From: Mesoterricola sediminis
Lineage (GTDB): Bacteria > Acidobacteriota > Holophagae > Holophagales > Holophagaceae
Length of the DNA stretch: 64,000 nucleotides
Direction: 5' to 3'
NCBI RefSeq assembly: GCF_030295425.1
Contig: NZ_AP027081.1
Span: 1,240,001-1,304,000, forward strand
Of this stretch, positions 7,216 through 18,263 are shown piece after piece (positions within the stretch are counted from its first letter, which is position 1; every line of letters starts with the position of its first letter). The notes below the pieces were generated by a model, which was not told where the DNA came from, searched no databases, and saw only the letters and a list, made by a program, of their open reading frames with translations. The translations under genes were made by a program, and so were the position numbers.

Positions 7216-8964
7216 TCAGGCGGGGACCTGGGGCAGCCGGAGGGTGAAGACGGTGCCCGCCCCCACGACGCTGCGCACGGTCATGGTGCCGCCGCTCTGG
7301 AGCACGGTGCCCTGGACGCTGGAGAGGCCCAGCCCCGTGCCCTTGCCGATGGCCTTGGTGGTGAAGAAGGGCTCGAAGATCCGCTCCAGGTCCCCGGCGG
7401 GGATGCCGGAGCCGTCGTCGGCCACCTCCAGGATGCTGAAGGCCTCCACCGGGTCCCTGCGGGCCCGCAGGGTGAGGGTGCCCCGGGACGCCATGGCGTC
7501 GGCGGCGTTGGAGGCCAGGTTGGCCAGGGCCAGGTCCAGCTTGTCCGGATCCATGTGGACGGGGAGCTCCCCGGCCTCCAGGTCCAGGGCGAGGCGGCCC
7601 CGGCCCCCGAGCATGCCCTCGAGGCGGCCGGAGCGCTCCCGCAGGAAGTCGCCCAGGTCGAAGGTCCGGGGGGCGAGGTCCTGGACCCGGCCCGCGGCGA
7701 GGATGTCCTGGACGAGCCCCAGGGCCCGGTCCGTGGCGTCCTGGATGGTCCGGAGGCCGCGCTCCTGGTCGGGGGTGGTGGCCTCTTCGCTGAGGCGCTC
7801 CGCCCAGTTCCGGATGATGCCCAGGAGGTTCTTGAAATCGTGGGAGAACCCGGCCGCCATGGCCGCGACGAGGCGGGCCCGCTGGGAGCGCAGCAGCTCC
7901 TGCTGGCTGTGGGCGAGCTCCGCGGTCCGCTCCGCCACGCGGGTCTCCAGGGTGCGGGAGAGGGCGTTCAGGTCCCGCACGGCCAGGAACTGCCGGAAGG
8001 TGAGCACCAGGGCCATCAGGGCCCCCGTCGCCACCATCACCGGGTCGTAGGGGTGGCCGGACACGTACAGCCACGCGGCGAACCCCATGGCCACCGCGGC
8101 GAGGGCGTAGGGCAGGAGGGTGGCGTGCCGCCGGTTCCGGGAGGGCGCCTCCTCCACCTGGGGCCGGAGGGGCCAGAGCCCGGCGAAGGCGAAGCACAGC
8201 AGGCCCAGGCCGAAAAAGGCGTCCATGCGCTCCGAGGGGCCCAGGGTGCGGTACCACCCCTGGATGTTGCCCACGGCGTAGAGGGGCCACCAGGCGACGA
8301 GGATGGCCAGCCCCCAGCGCACGAAGGAGCCCGGCAGGCCCAGGCGCCCGTCGTGGATGCGGTGTTCCTGGACGACCCAGATGGCGCCCAGGGCCGTGGA
8401 CAGGAAGGGGTGGACGAGGGTGAGGGCGTAGAGGCTCCCGGTGGCCCCGTGCTCCGCCACGAGGCGGTGCAGGCAGGTGGCCCAGGCGATGAAGAAGATG
8501 GACGCGCTGATCAGGAGCCCGTCCAGGAAGGCCTGGAGGCGGTGGGTGGCCAGGAGGGAGACCACGGGCAGGCGCAGCAGCCCCAGGGCCAGCACGCAGG
8601 TGGCGGCCATGTAGCCCCCGTGCCGGAGCGTGGGGATGGGCGCCGGCAGGCGCAGGAGATCGTGGGTGACGATGAGGTAGACCGTCGTGGCCCCCAGGAT
8701 CGCCATGGCCCAGGCGAAGGCGCGCAGGAAGGGGCCGAAGGCCCTCGGGGCCAGCCGGGCCCGGGCCGACAGGCCCTGGAAGGCGGCCCAGGCCAGGACG
8801 GCCCGGGTGCCGTCGTCCACGAGGACCGCGGCGCGGCCCCACTCCGGGTGGTGCGTCAGGGCCTCCACCCCGGTCGCCGAGGCCAGCCAGAGCCCCGCCA
8901 GCAGGGTGATCCGCGTCCAGGGGGCGGTGGCCGGCGCCGGGGAGGGGGGGGCGGCGTCCGTCAT
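7216..8964 (-). CDS. membrane sensor histidine kinase
   Basis: The 582-residue protein has seven or eight hydrophobic helices (about residues 18-330), a short coiled coil (TLETRVAERTAELAHSQQEL) and a HisKA/HATPase core. The phospho-acceptor box is AAGFSHDFKNLLGIIRNW, the N-box LALANLASNAADAM, and the ATP-lid motifs DDGSGIPAGDLERIFEPF and GKGTGLGLSSVQG. The H-D-F-K form of the box is characteristic of kinases that phosphorylate NtrC-type regulators. No regulator is adjacent; the nearest NtrC-type one here is at 43676. I chose the ATG at 8964 because translation further upstream gives only low-complexity sequence. It converges on the FUSC gene with a 4-bp gap. Confidence 0.88.
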   Translation of the reverse strand: MTDAAPPSPAPATAPWTRITLLAGLWLASATGVEALTHHPEWGRAAVLVDDGTRAVLAWAAFQGLSARARLAPRAFGPFLRAFAWAMAILGATTVYLIVTHDLLRLPAPIPTLRHGGYMAATCVLALGLLRLPVVSLLATHRLQAFLDGLLISASIFFIAWATCLHRLVAEHGATGSLYALTLVHPFLSTALGAIWVVQEHRIHDGRLGLPGSFVRWGLAILVAWWPLYAVGNIQGWYRTLGPSERMDAFFGLGLLCFAFAGLWPLRPQVEEAPSRNRRHATLLPYALAAVAMGFAAWLYVSGHPYDPVMVATGALMALVLTFRQFLAVRDLNALSRTLETRVAERTAELAHSQQELLRSQRARLVAAMAAGFSHDFKNLLGIIRNWAERLSEEATTPDQERGLRTIQDATDRALGLVQDILAAGRVQDLAPRTFDLGDFLRERSGRLEGMLGGRGRLALDLEAGELPVHMDPDKLDLALANLASNAADAMASRGTLTLRARRDPVEAFSILEVADDGSGIPAGDLERIFEPFFTTKAIGKGTGLGLSSVQGTVLQSGGTMTVRSVVGAGTVFTLRLPQVPA

Positions 8965-9104
8965 GCCGGGATCGGGCCGGGGACACGCCCCATCCCCCGG
9001 CGGGGCCCGGGGGTCTCCGCCGGAGGAGGCAGGGTGGCCATTGAAGATCTCATCTCGGGTCCTAGGATCCTCGGAGTCCGCCCCGAACTCAAGGCCGCGG
9101 GCGC

Positions 9105-10061
9105 CTACTTCACCTTCCGGACCGCATCGGTGAGTTCCGGCAGCAGCTCGAGCAGGTCGGCCACCACCCCGACGGAGGCGGCCTGGAAGATGGGCGCCTT
9201 GGGGTTCTTGTTGACGGCCACGAGGAAGGGACTCCCCTTGATGCCGCCCAGGTGCTGGAAGGAGCCGCTGATGCCCAGGGCCAGGTAGACCTTGGGGCGG
9301 ACCGTCTGGCCGGAGGTGCCCACCTGCCGGCCCTTGTCCAGCCACTTGGCGTCCACGATGGGCCTGGAGCAGGACAGGGCGGCGCCCATGGCCTCCGCCA
9401 GTTCCTCCGCCAGCGCGATGTTCTCCTGGTCGCCAATCCCCCGGCCCACGGAGACGAGCACCTCCTCCCGGGCGATGTCCACGTCGCCCGCGGGCGCCGC
9501 CACCACCTCCCGGAAGCGCCGGCGGGGCTGGACGGCCGGGATGTCGGCGGAGCGGTCGACGACCGTGCCGCCGGGTCCGGCCGGGGCCGGCACGAAGGCG
9601 CCGGACCGCACGGTGATGACGGCCCCCTGGGCGGCGTCGCAGGCGACCCGGGCGTGGACCTGGCCCCCGAACTCCTGGCGCACCAGGCGCAGCCAGGACC
9701 CGTCCGCGCCCTCGGCCCCCACCACGTCGGGGGCGTAGGCCGCGCCCAGGCGCACGGAAAGGCCGGGCGCCAGGTCCATGGCCAGGGTGCCGTGGGGCAA
9801 GAGCAGGCAGGCGCCGGCCGGGAGGACCTTGGCCAGCAGGGGGCGGAGGCGCTCGGCGTCGGGATGGGCCAGGTCCGGCGCGTCGAAGCTCCAGACCTGG
9901 GGGAAGGCGCGGGCGGCGTCGCGGGCGGCGGCGGCCAGGGCCTCGCCGTGGCCCGCCACGAGGGCCGTGGGCGCGGCGCCCGGGAAGAGGGCGGCGGCGG
10001 CGGCGGAGAGCTCGGCGGCGCTGTCGTCGGCGCCGGGTACGAACACGAAGACCTGGTCCAT
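9105..10061 (-). CDS. etfA: electron transfer flavoprotein alpha subunit
   Basis: The 318-residue protein is EtfA: the C-terminal FAD-binding domain shows VSVGRGIGDQENIALAEELA, then VGTSGQTVRPKVYLALGISG and QHLGGIKGSPFLVAVNKNP, all diagnostic. With EtfB it carries electrons from acyl-CoA dehydrogenases to the membrane quinone reductase. Its ATG overlaps the etfB stop by one base (TGATG), so translation is coupled. It is the last gene of an operon etfD-etfB-etfA downstream of an acyl-CoA dehydrogenase. The ATG at 10061 gives MDQVFVFVPG, the expected start. Confidence 0.96.
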   Translation of the reverse strand: MDQVFVFVPGADDSAAELSAAAAALFPGAAPTALVAGHGEALAAAARDAARAFPQVWSFDAPDLAHPDAERLRPLLAKVLPAGACLLLPHGTLAMDLAPGLSVRLGAAYAPDVVGAEGADGSWLRLVRQEFGGQVHARVACDAAQGAVITVRSGAFVPAPAGPGGTVVDRSADIPAVQPRRRFREVVAAPAGDVDIAREEVLVSVGRGIGDQENIALAEELAEAMGAALSCSRPIVDAKWLDKGRQVGTSGQTVRPKVYLALGISGSFQHLGGIKGSPFLVAVNKNPKAPIFQAASVGVVADLLELLPELTDAVRKVK

Positions 10062-10825
10062 CACTTGATCCCTCCCTTGGCCTTGAGGATTCCGGCGAGG
10101 CGGGCCGCGACCTCCGGGATGCCGCCCTCGAGCAGTTCGGCCCCGGGGCCCGTCTCCGGGACGAAGTAGGCGAGGCGGCGCACCCGGGGGGCGGCTGGCT
10201 CGACACCCAGGGCCGCGGCGTCCAGCACGGGGATCTCGGCCGAGGCCACCTTGCGGATGCCCCGGAGGCCCACGTAACGGGGCTCGTTGATGCCCGTCTG
10301 GACGGAGAGGACGCAGGGCAGGTCGATGTCGGAGACCTCCTGGGCCCCGCCCTCGATCTCCCGTCCGATGCGCAGGGGGCCGGCGCCCTCCACGCGATTG
10401 ACCAGGGACGCGAAGGGCCAATCCAGCAGTTCGGCGAGCATGCCGCCCACCTGGGCCGCGCCGTCGTCGGCCATGGCCCCCGTGAGGACCAGGTCGTAGG
10501 CGCCCTTCCGCACCGCGGCGGCCAGGATCCGGGCGACGCCGAGCCCGTCCGCGTCCGCGAAGGCCGGATCCGACAGGAGCAGGGCCTTCTCGGCCCCCAT
10601 GGCCATCTCCCGGCGGAGGGTCTCGTCGGCTTCGGGCCCGCCCACGGTGGCGACCGTGACGCTCCCGCCCTCCCGCTCCACGATGCGCAGGGCCTCCTCC
10701 ACGGCGTAGTTGTCCCATTCGTTGACGGCGTAGACGAGGTCGTCGCGCCGGATGCCCCCGCCCTCCACGGCGATCTCGTTCTCGGCGGGATCGGGAACGC
10801 GTTTCACGCAGACCAGGATCTCCAT
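10061..10825 (-). CDS. etfB: electron transfer flavoprotein beta subunit
   Basis: The 254-residue protein starts MEILVCVKRVPDPAENEI, the standard EtfB N-terminus, and contains the AMP-binding region ETLRREMAMGAEKALLL and the recognition-loop sector LPCVLSVQTGINEPRYVGLRGIRK (first part). It partners EtfA and lies 17 bp downstream of the membrane Fe-S oxidoreductase gene. The non-bifurcating type is suggested by association with beta-oxidation and the quinone-linked partner, not by any residue I can see. Confidence 0.96.
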   Translation of the reverse strand: MEILVCVKRVPDPAENEIAVEGGGIRRDDLVYAVNEWDNYAVEEALRIVEREGGSVTVATVGGPEADETLRREMAMGAEKALLLSDPAFADADGLGVARILAAAVRKGAYDLVLTGAMADDGAAQVGGMLAELLDWPFASLVNRVEGAGPLRIGREIEGGAQEVSDIDLPCVLSVQTGINEPRYVGLRGIRKVASAEIPVLDAAALGVEPAAPRVRRLAYFVPETGPGAELLEGGIPEVAARLAGILKAKGGIK

Positions 10826-10842
10826 TCGGCTCCTCCGTAGGT

Positions 10843-12867
10843 TCAGTCCAGCTGCCCGTCGACGAGTTCGGCCAGGTCGACGGCCTCCATCCGGCCCTCG
10901 AGGCCGGACACCTTGATCGCGTCCTCGATGTTCGTGAGGCAGTAGGGGCAGGCGGTGACGATCACGTCCGCGCCAGCGGCCCGGGCCATCTCCACCCGCT
11001 TCACGCCCATGCGCTGCTCCTCCTCGTGCTCCTGGAAGAGCGTGAGCCCGCCGCCTCCGCAGCAGAAGGAGCGGTCCCGGCAGTTGCCCTCCATCTCGAC
11101 CCTGCGGAGGCCGGGGATGGCGTCGAGGGCCTCCCGGGGCGCGTCGTACACCCCGTTGTGGCGGCCCAGGTAGCAGGGGTCGTGGAGGGTGTAGGTGCGC
11201 TGGGGGCCCTCCAGGGGCCTGGGCTTCAGCTTCCCCCGCTTCACGCCTTCCGCGATGAGCTCGCTGATGTGGCGCACGGGAGGCACGCCGGGATAGTCGT
11301 TGCGCAGGGCGTTGAGGGCGTGGGGGTCGTTCACCACGATCTCCGTGGCCCCGGAGGCCGCGATGGCCTCGAGGTTCATGTCGCGCAGGCTCTGGAAGAG
11401 GGTCTCCTCCCCGAAGCGGCGGACGTCGTGGCCGCTGTCGCGCTCCTCCTTGCCGAGGATGGCGAAGTCGGCCCCCGCGCGGCTGAGGATCCGCGCCGAG
11501 GCCTGGGCGATGCGCTGGCTCCGGTCGTCGTACGAGGTCATGCTGTCCACGAAATAGAGCATCGGGGCCGTCTCGCCCCGTTCGGCGGACTTCACCTCGA
11601 TGCCGGCCCCCGCAGTCCACTCGCCCCGCTTCTTCTCGAGCTTGCCCCAGGGGTTGCCGCGCTTCTCCAGGGCCGAGAGCGGCTTCTGCAGGGACTGGGG
11701 GACCATGCCCTCGTCCACCATCCCGCGGCGCAGGTCCACGATCTTGTCGATGTACTCGATGCCCAGCGGGCACTCCTCCTCGCAGGCGCCGCACGTGGTG
11801 CAGGACCAGATCTCGGCCTCCGAGTAGATGCCCCCGATGAGCGGGACCGACGGCGCGTTCCCCCCCAGCACCGGGTACTGGGCGAAGGCCAGGTCCCGGC
11901 CCTTGATGCTGATGAAGCGGGGCGACAGGGGCCGGCCCACGGCGTTGGCGGGGCAGCGATCGGTGCAGCGCCCGCAGTCCGCGCAGCTGTAGAAGTCCAG
12001 CAGGTGCTTCCAGGTGAAGTCCTCCAGCTTCTTGACGCCGAAGGAGGGGACCTCGTCCAGGCGGTCGTCCGGAACCCCGTGGCGCACCGGCTTCACGTTC
12101 CCCGCCGCCGTCCGCATGAAGAAGACGTTGAAGAGGGACGTGATCACGTGGAAGTGCTTGCCCAGGGGCAGCAGGCAGAGGAAGCCGAAGAAGGCCAGGT
12201 CGTGGACCGCGTAGGCCGCCGTGTGGAGCCCCGCCAGGGTCTCCCGGGAGGCCCCGGCGAGCAGGTGGGACGCGGCCCAGGGCAGGGTGAGGGGCAGGGC
12301 CCAGCCCCCCGTGGCGGCCAGGAGGCTGCCCTCGAAGAGCCCTTCGCTGACGAGCAGGGTGGTGATCAGGCCCAGGATCAGCAGGGCCTCGGGGGTGTGG
12401 TCCTTCCCCTGGCCGGGGGGCACCTTGTACCGGGCCGGCATGAAGGCCGCCCGGCGCACCGCCAGGATCAGCACCGCCGCCAGGGTGGCCGCCGCCGCCG
12501 CGTCCTTAGCCACGGCGTAGGCCGGGCCGAGGCCCGGCAGGGAGAAGCCCTCGACGAAGCCGAGGAAGACCATCTGCAGGGAGCGCGCCCCCAGCACGAG
12601 GAAGCCGGCGAAGAGGACGATGTGGAGCACCCCGGCCAGGAGGTACCGGGGGTGGCGCCCCTGGGCCAGCCAGAGCCGGAGCACGAGCAGGATCCGGGCG
12701 GGGACCTTGTCCAGGCGCGGGTCCGGGGCGGCCCGGAACAGGGGTTCCAGGCGCCGCCGGAGGGTCCACGCGAAGGTGGCGATCCCGGCGAGGGGGATGA
12801 GGACGAAGAGGGGCCACAGGGGGAGGCCCCCCAGGGTGGCCGTCGCGGGCGAGAAGGGCGGGGTCAT
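10843..12867 (-). CDS. membrane ETF:(mena)quinone oxidoreductase, Fe-S/CCG protein
   Basis: The 674-residue protein combines a NarI-like membrane domain with six or so helices (about residues 15-265), a ferredoxin-type double cluster (CADCGRCTDRCP and CTTCGACEEECPLG) and an HdrB/D-type CCG domain (HDPCYLGRHNGVYD, then RSFCCGGGG). This is the architecture of the EMO/EtfD/FadF family, shown in Geobacter, Syntrophus and mycobacteria to move electrons from ETF to menaquinone. His residues in the helices would bind haem b. It sits directly upstream of etfBA and 13 bp downstream of an acyl-CoA dehydrogenase, which fits a route from fatty-acid oxidation into the quinone pool. The family is often mislabelled heterodisulfide reductase. 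Confidence 0.9.
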   Translation of the reverse strand: MTPPFSPATATLGGLPLWPLFVLIPLAGIATFAWTLRRRLEPLFRAAPDPRLDKVPARILLVLRLWLAQGRHPRYLLAGVLHIVLFAGFLVLGARSLQMVFLGFVEGFSLPGLGPAYAVAKDAAAAATLAAVLILAVRRAAFMPARYKVPPGQGKDHTPEALLILGLITTLLVSEGLFEGSLLAATGGWALPLTLPWAASHLLAGASRETLAGLHTAAYAVHDLAFFGFLCLLPLGKHFHVITSLFNVFFMRTAAGNVKPVRHGVPDDRLDEVPSFGVKKLEDFTWKHLLDFYSCADCGRCTDRCPANAVGRPLSPRFISIKGRDLAFAQYPVLGGNAPSVPLIGGIYSEAEIWSCTTCGACEEECPLGIEYIDKIVDLRRGMVDEGMVPQSLQKPLSALEKRGNPWGKLEKKRGEWTAGAGIEVKSAERGETAPMLYFVDSMTSYDDRSQRIAQASARILSRAGADFAILGKEERDSGHDVRRFGEETLFQSLRDMNLEAIAASGATEIVVNDPHALNALRNDYPGVPPVRHISELIAEGVKRGKLKPRPLEGPQRTYTLHDPCYLGRHNGVYDAPREALDAIPGLRRVEMEGNCRDRSFCCGGGGLTLFQEHEEEQRMGVKRVEMARAAGADVIVTACPYCLTNIEDAIKVSGLEGRMEAVDLAELVDGQLD

Positions 12868-12880
12868 GGGCGGCTCCGGT

Positions 12881-14698
12881 TCACTTGCCGCCGAACCCGT
12901 CCTCGGGCATGTCCAGGGCCGCGGTGCAGCCCGAGAGCACGGCCTCCATCCTCCCGAGGGCCTGGGGCAGCAGCATGCGGGTCCAGAACTCGCAGGAGCG
13001 GACCTGGCCTTCGTAGAAGGCGGCGTCGCGCTCCCGGGCGCCGGCGGCCAGGGCCTGGGCGGCGACCCGGGCCCGCCACAGCAGCATCCAGCCGGTGACC
13101 ACGTCGCCGCAGGCCTCCATGAAGGGATAGGCGTGGGCGGAGGCGGTCAGCAGGTCGCCGTACATCGCCGTCATGCCCATGTGCCGCGCCACTTCCTCGA
13201 GCTTGACCAGGGCCGGTTCCAGCGCCTCCGCGAAGGGGGCCGTGCGGTCCACCCCCGCGGCCTCGGAGATGGCCGCACGGATCTCCTCGCCAAGGTCCAT
13301 GATGGGCTTGCCCCCGTTCTGGCCCAGCTTGCGGCCGAGCAGGTCCATGGCCTGGATGCCGTTGGTGCCCTCGTAGATGGCCGTGATGCGGCAGTCCCGG
13401 AGCAGCTGCTCCATGGGGTACTCCCGGACGTAGCCGTAGCCCCCGTAGACCTGGACGCCCAGGCTGCAGACCTCGAAGGAGCGGTCGGTGACGTAGGCCT
13501 TCGCGATGGGGATGAGGAAGTCGATCATGCCGTGGAGGCGGTCCTTCTCCTCGGCGTCGGCCGACACCGCGATGCGGTCGTGGTAGTTGGAGATGAGGTA
13601 GACCAGGCTCCGCATGGCCTCCACGTGGAGCTTCATCGTCGAGAGCATCCGGCGCACGTCGGGGTGCTGGATGATGGGTACGGCCGGCGCGCTCTTGTCC
13701 AGCAGGCGGGACAGGTGGCGCCCCTGGTGGCGGGTGCGGGCGTAGTTGACCGCGTAGAGGTAGGCGGGGCTCGCGCAGGAGAGGCCCTGGTGGCCCACCA
13801 TCAGCCGCGCGTCGTTCATCATCTGGAACATGGCGCGCATGCCCTTGTTGGCCTCGCCGAGCAGGGTCCCGCGGCAGCCGCCCTTGCCGCCCAGGGCGAT
13901 GGAGCACGTGGCGTTGCCGTGGATGCCCATCTTCTCCTCGATGCCCGTGCAGACCACGTCGTTGGGCTCGCCGAGGGAGCCGTCGTCGTTGACGCGGATC
14001 TTGGGGACGAGGAAGAGGGAGATGCCGGCGGTTCCCGCGGGGGCGCCCTCGATGCGCGCCAGCACCGGGTGGACGATGTTGGGCGTGAGGTCGTGCTCGC
14101 CGCCGGAAATGAAGATCTTGTTGCCCGTGATGGCGTAGGTTCCGTCGGGCTGGGGGACGGCGGTGGTGGTCAGGGCGCCCACGTCGGAACCGGCCTCGGG
14201 CTCGGTGAGGAGCATCGTCCCGGTCCATTCGCCCGTGTAGAGCTTCTTCAGGAAGAGGCGCTTCTGGCGGTCGTCGCCGAAGGTCTCCACCAGCTTGCCG
14301 GCGCCGTGGGTGAGCCCCGCGTGCATGAGGAACGCGAAGCTGGCGCCCATGAGGTAATCCGAGGCGGCCGTCGCCACCGTGCGGGGCATGCCCTGGCCGC
14401 CCCACTCGGGCGCCTCGGTCATGGCGAGCCACTCCCCTTCGCGGAGGGCCTTCCAGGCCTTGTGGAAGGATTCCGGCACCCGCACGGCGCCCGCGTCGAA
14501 GCGGGCCCCGATGCGATCGCCGTCCGTCTGGGTGGGGAGCACCTCCTTCACCGCGAGGTTGCGGGCCTCCGTCACGATGAGGTCCACGGCCTTGCGATTG
14601 AAGTCCGCGAACTTCTCATGGCTGGCGAGGGTCTCCACTTTCAATTGCTCATGGAGAACGAAGTCGATGTCCCTGCGGTCGGCCAGGATCTGGGCCAT
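12881..14698 (-). CDS. long-form acyl-CoA dehydrogenase (FadE-like)
   Basis: The 605-residue FAD enzyme resembles the FadE5/DmdC group, with an extra C-terminal helical domain beyond the 380-residue core. Visible motifs are LTEPEAGSDVGALTT (FAD/substrate contact), HGNATCSIALGGKGG and RDCRITAIYEGTNGIQAMDL, whose Glu in YEGT is the catalytic base. It introduces the trans-2 double bond into acyl-CoA and donates electrons to ETF, whose genes lie immediately downstream. A TGAC/GTCA dyad lies about 60 bp upstream. Medium- to long-chain substrates are likely from the family, but chain length cannot be read here. Confidence 0.92.
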   Translation of the reverse strand: MAQILADRRDIDFVLHEQLKVETLASHEKFADFNRKAVDLIVTEARNLAVKEVLPTQTDGDRIGARFDAGAVRVPESFHKAWKALREGEWLAMTEAPEWGGQGMPRTVATAASDYLMGASFAFLMHAGLTHGAGKLVETFGDDRQKRLFLKKLYTGEWTGTMLLTEPEAGSDVGALTTTAVPQPDGTYAITGNKIFISGGEHDLTPNIVHPVLARIEGAPAGTAGISLFLVPKIRVNDDGSLGEPNDVVCTGIEEKMGIHGNATCSIALGGKGGCRGTLLGEANKGMRAMFQMMNDARLMVGHQGLSCASPAYLYAVNYARTRHQGRHLSRLLDKSAPAVPIIQHPDVRRMLSTMKLHVEAMRSLVYLISNYHDRIAVSADAEEKDRLHGMIDFLIPIAKAYVTDRSFEVCSLGVQVYGGYGYVREYPMEQLLRDCRITAIYEGTNGIQAMDLLGRKLGQNGGKPIMDLGEEIRAAISEAAGVDRTAPFAEALEPALVKLEEVARHMGMTAMYGDLLTASAHAYPFMEACGDVVTGWMLLWRARVAAQALAAGARERDAAFYEGQVRSCEFWTRMLLPQALGRMEAVLSGCTAALDMPEDGFGGK

Positions 14699-14756
14699 GG
14701 ATGCCTCCGGGGTGGATGGAATTGGGACGGAGCTGGGGAAAGGCTGGAGGGAGTTT

Positions 14757-14773
14757 AATGACTGGCGGTCATT
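14757..14773. promoter_or_regulatory. dyad operator upstream of the acyl-CoA dehydrogenase operon
   Basis: A perfect inverted repeat AATGAC-TGGCG-GTCATT lies 59 bp upstream of the dehydrogenase ATG in an AT-rich stretch, followed by CATTCG and GAATGA half-site-like words. Size and position fit a TetR-type fatty-acid repressor (Bacillus FadR-like sites contain TGAATGA...TCATTCA). No such regulator gene lies in the window. Confidence 0.5.
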
Positions 14774-14880
14774 CGTTCCATGGAGAATTTTTTATTGATT
14801 GAATGAAGGATGGGGTTGTCATTAATCGGCATGGTTGTTGGGTTTTTGATCACCCGGCTCTGGCCTCCGTACCCGCCCTG

Positions 14881-14918
14881 GCCTCCGCGGCGCGCCGGCC
14901 AGGGCGCGCCGCGGAGGC
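14881..14918 (-). terminator. 16-bp GC-rich hairpin after fadA
   Basis: GCCTCCGCGGCGCGCC (14881-14896) is perfectly complementary to 14903-14918 with a six-base loop. It lies 22 bp past the fadA stop and before the promoter of the next operon. There is no T-tract, so it is either a Rho-assisted terminator or an RNA-stabilising stem. Confidence 0.55.
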
Positions 14919-14939
14919 GGGTGGTGGGACGGGGGACCT

Positions 14940-16106
<1,167 letters not shown>

Positions 16107-18263
16107 TCACTTCTCCTGGTGGAAGGTGCCGCCCGCCTGGGCGAGTTCGCGCATGCGGGCCGTGGGCTCGTAGAGCCGGCCCAGGGACAGGAAGGCCTCG
16201 GCCCGCTCGCAGAGGGCCTTCAGGCCGACGGCGTCGGCGTGGCGCAGGGCCCCGCCCCGGAAGGGGGGGAAGCCCAGGCCGTAGACGAGGGCGATGTCGA
16301 GCTCGGTGGGGGTGCCGACGATGCCGTCCTCCAGGCACCGGGCGCTCTCGATGATCAGGGGGAGCATCATGCGGTCCACGATGTCCGCGTCGGAAAGCTC
16401 GGCCGGGGCCGCGGCCTGGACCGGCCGCAGCAGGCCGGCCACCTCCGGGTCCGGTTCCTTCTTGGGGGTCCCCTTGCGGTCGGGCACGTACCGATAGAAG
16501 CCCTTCCCGTTCTTCTGGCCGAACCGGCCGGCCTCGAACATGGCCTTGAGGGCGGAGGGGCCCGAATCGTCCATGCGGTCCGGGAAGCCCTTCGCCATCA
16601 CGGCCGCGGCGTGGCGCGCCGTGTCGATGCCAACCACGTCCAGGAGGTAGGCCGGGCCCATGGGCCAGCCGAACTTCTCCAGGAGCCGGTCGATGCGGAG
16701 GAAATCCACCCCCTCGCCGACGAGCAGGTTGAAGGCGGCGAAGTAGGGGAAGAGGATCCGGTTCACCAGGAAGCCGGGGCAGTCGTTGACGACCACCGGG
16801 GTCTTGCCCAGGGCCAGGGCGTAGCCCACGGTGGTGGCCACGGCGGCGTCCGAGGTGAGCGCGCCGCGGATCACCTCCACGAGGGGCATCTTGTGGACGG
16901 GGTTGAAGAAGTGCATGCCGCAGAAGTCGCCGGGCCGCTGGAGGCCCTCCGCGAGGCGGGTGATGGAGATGGTGGAGGTGTTGCTGGCGAGCACCGTGCC
17001 CGGCCGGACCCGGCCCTCCACGTCCGCGAGGACGGCCTTCTTCACCTCCTCCTTCTCGACCACGGCCTCCACGACCAGGTCCACCTCCCCGAAGTCGCCG
17101 TAGCCCAGCGTCGGCCGGATGCGCCCGAGGGTCGCGGCCATGTCGGCGGGCGTCAGCTTGCCGCGCTCGATGCGCTTCCCGAGAAGCTTGGCGGCCTCGG
17201 AGAGGCCCAGCTCCAGGGCGGGTTCCGCGATGTCCTTCATGACGATGCGCACCCCTCGGCTGGCGGACTGGTACGCGATGCCGCCCCCCATGATGCCGGC
17301 GCCCAGCACGGCCGAGGCGCGCACGTGGACGCCCTCGCGGGCGAGCTTCTTGGCGATGCGGTTCACGGCGGCGTCGCCCAGGAAGATGGAGACGAGGTTG
17401 CGGGCCGTGGCGGTCTTGGCCATGCGGGCGAAGGCCGCGGCCTCGATGGGCAGGGCGTCGTCGCGCCTGCGGGTGGCCCCCTTCTGCATGGCCTCGATGG
17501 CGGCCACGGGCGAGGGGTAGTTGGGGCCGGCCTTGCCGGCGACGAAGGCCTTGGCGCCCTCGAAGGCCATCATGGCCTCGGTGGGATTGAGCTGCAGGGG
17601 GGCCTTCTTCTCCTCCACCCGGGCCTTCCAGTCCCGGCGGCCCTCCATGGCCTCGCGCAGGAGGTGGAGGGCGGCCTCCCGGACGCGGGCGGGCTCCACC
17701 ACCGCGTCCACGGCGCCCACCTTGAAGGCCGCCTCGGGCCCGTGCTGCTCGCCGCCGGCGATCCATTCGATGGCGTTGTCGGCGCCGGTCAGGCGGGAGA
17801 GGCGGACCGTCCCGCCCCAGCCGGGGAAGATGCCGAGCTTCGTCTCGGGCACGCCGATCCGCGTGCCGGAGGCCATCACCCGGTAGGTGGCGGCGAGGGC
17901 GAACTCCAGGCCGCCGCCGAGGGCGAAGCCGTTGATGGCGGCGACGGACGGGAAGGGGAAGTCCTCCACCGTGTTGAACAGGGCGTCCACCTCCAGGAGC
18001 CAGGCCGCGAGCTGGTCCTCGGTGTTGCGGAAGTAGGTGAGGAATTCAGTGACGTCGGCGCCGACGATGAAGCAGTCCTTGCCGCTGGTGACGAGGAGGC
18101 CGCGCACGGCGGGGTCGGCCTTGATGGCGGCCACGGCCTCCCTCAGCTCGTCGAGGGTGGCGCGGTTGAACTTGTTGATCGGCTCGCCCTGGAGGTCGAA
18201 CCGCAGCTCTGCAATGCCGCCCTCGAGCATGGCGCACTGGATGGATTGGCCTTCGAATGTCAT
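16107..18263 (-). CDS. fadB: fatty-acid oxidation complex alpha subunit (hydratase/dehydrogenase)
   Basis: The 718-residue bifunctional protein has an N-terminal crotonase domain ([18 protein letters not shown] and [17 protein letters not shown] hold the two catalytic Glu residues) and a C-terminal 3-hydroxyacyl-CoA dehydrogenase ([20 protein letters not shown] site at about residue 320; [15 protein letters not shown] with catalytic His near 450; the duplicated C-terminal domain ends [10 protein letters not shown]). It performs hydration and NAD-dependent oxidation in beta-oxidation. It is first in the fadBA operon and divergent from an acyl-CoA synthetase across a 240-bp control region. Confidence 0.97.
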   Translation of the reverse strand: MTFEGQSIQCAMLEGGIAELRFDLQGEPINKFNRATLDELREAVAAIKADPAVRGLLVTSGKDCFIVGADVTEFLTYFRNTEDQLAAWLLEVDALFNTVEDFPFPSVAAINGFALGGGLEFALAATYRVMASGTRIGVPETKLGIFPGWGGTVRLSRLTGADNAIEWIAGGEQHGPEAAFKVGAVDAVVEPARVREAALHLLREAMEGRRDWKARVEEKKAPLQLNPTEAMMAFEGAKAFVAGKAGPNYPSPVAAIEAMQKGATRRRDDALPIEAAAFARMAKTATARNLVSIFLGDAAVNRIAKKLAREGVHVRASAVLGAGIMGGGIAYQSASRGVRIVMKDIAEPALELGLSEAAKLLGKRIERGKLTPADMAATLGRIRPTLGYGDFGEVDLVVEAVVEKEEVKKAVLADVEGRVRPGTVLASNTSTISITRLAEGLQRPGDFCGMHFFNPVHKMPLVEVIRGALTSDAAVATTVGYALALGKTPVVVNDCPGFLVNRILFPYFAAFNLLVGEGVDFLRIDRLLEKFGWPMGPAYLLDVVGIDTARHAAAVMAKGFPDRMDDSGPSALKAMFEAGRFGQKNGKGFYRYVPDRKGTPKKEPDPEVAGLLRPVQAAAPAELSDADIVDRMMLPLIIESARCLEDGIVGTPTELDIALVYGLGFPPFRGGALRHADAVGLKALCERAEAFLSLGRLYEPTARMRELAQAGGTFHQEK

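Noticed and set aside
10843-12867. Heterodisulfide reductase of a methanogen-like pathway
   Set aside because: The NarI-like membrane domain and linkage to etfBA and an acyl-CoA dehydrogenase fit the ETF:quinone oxidoreductase family instead.
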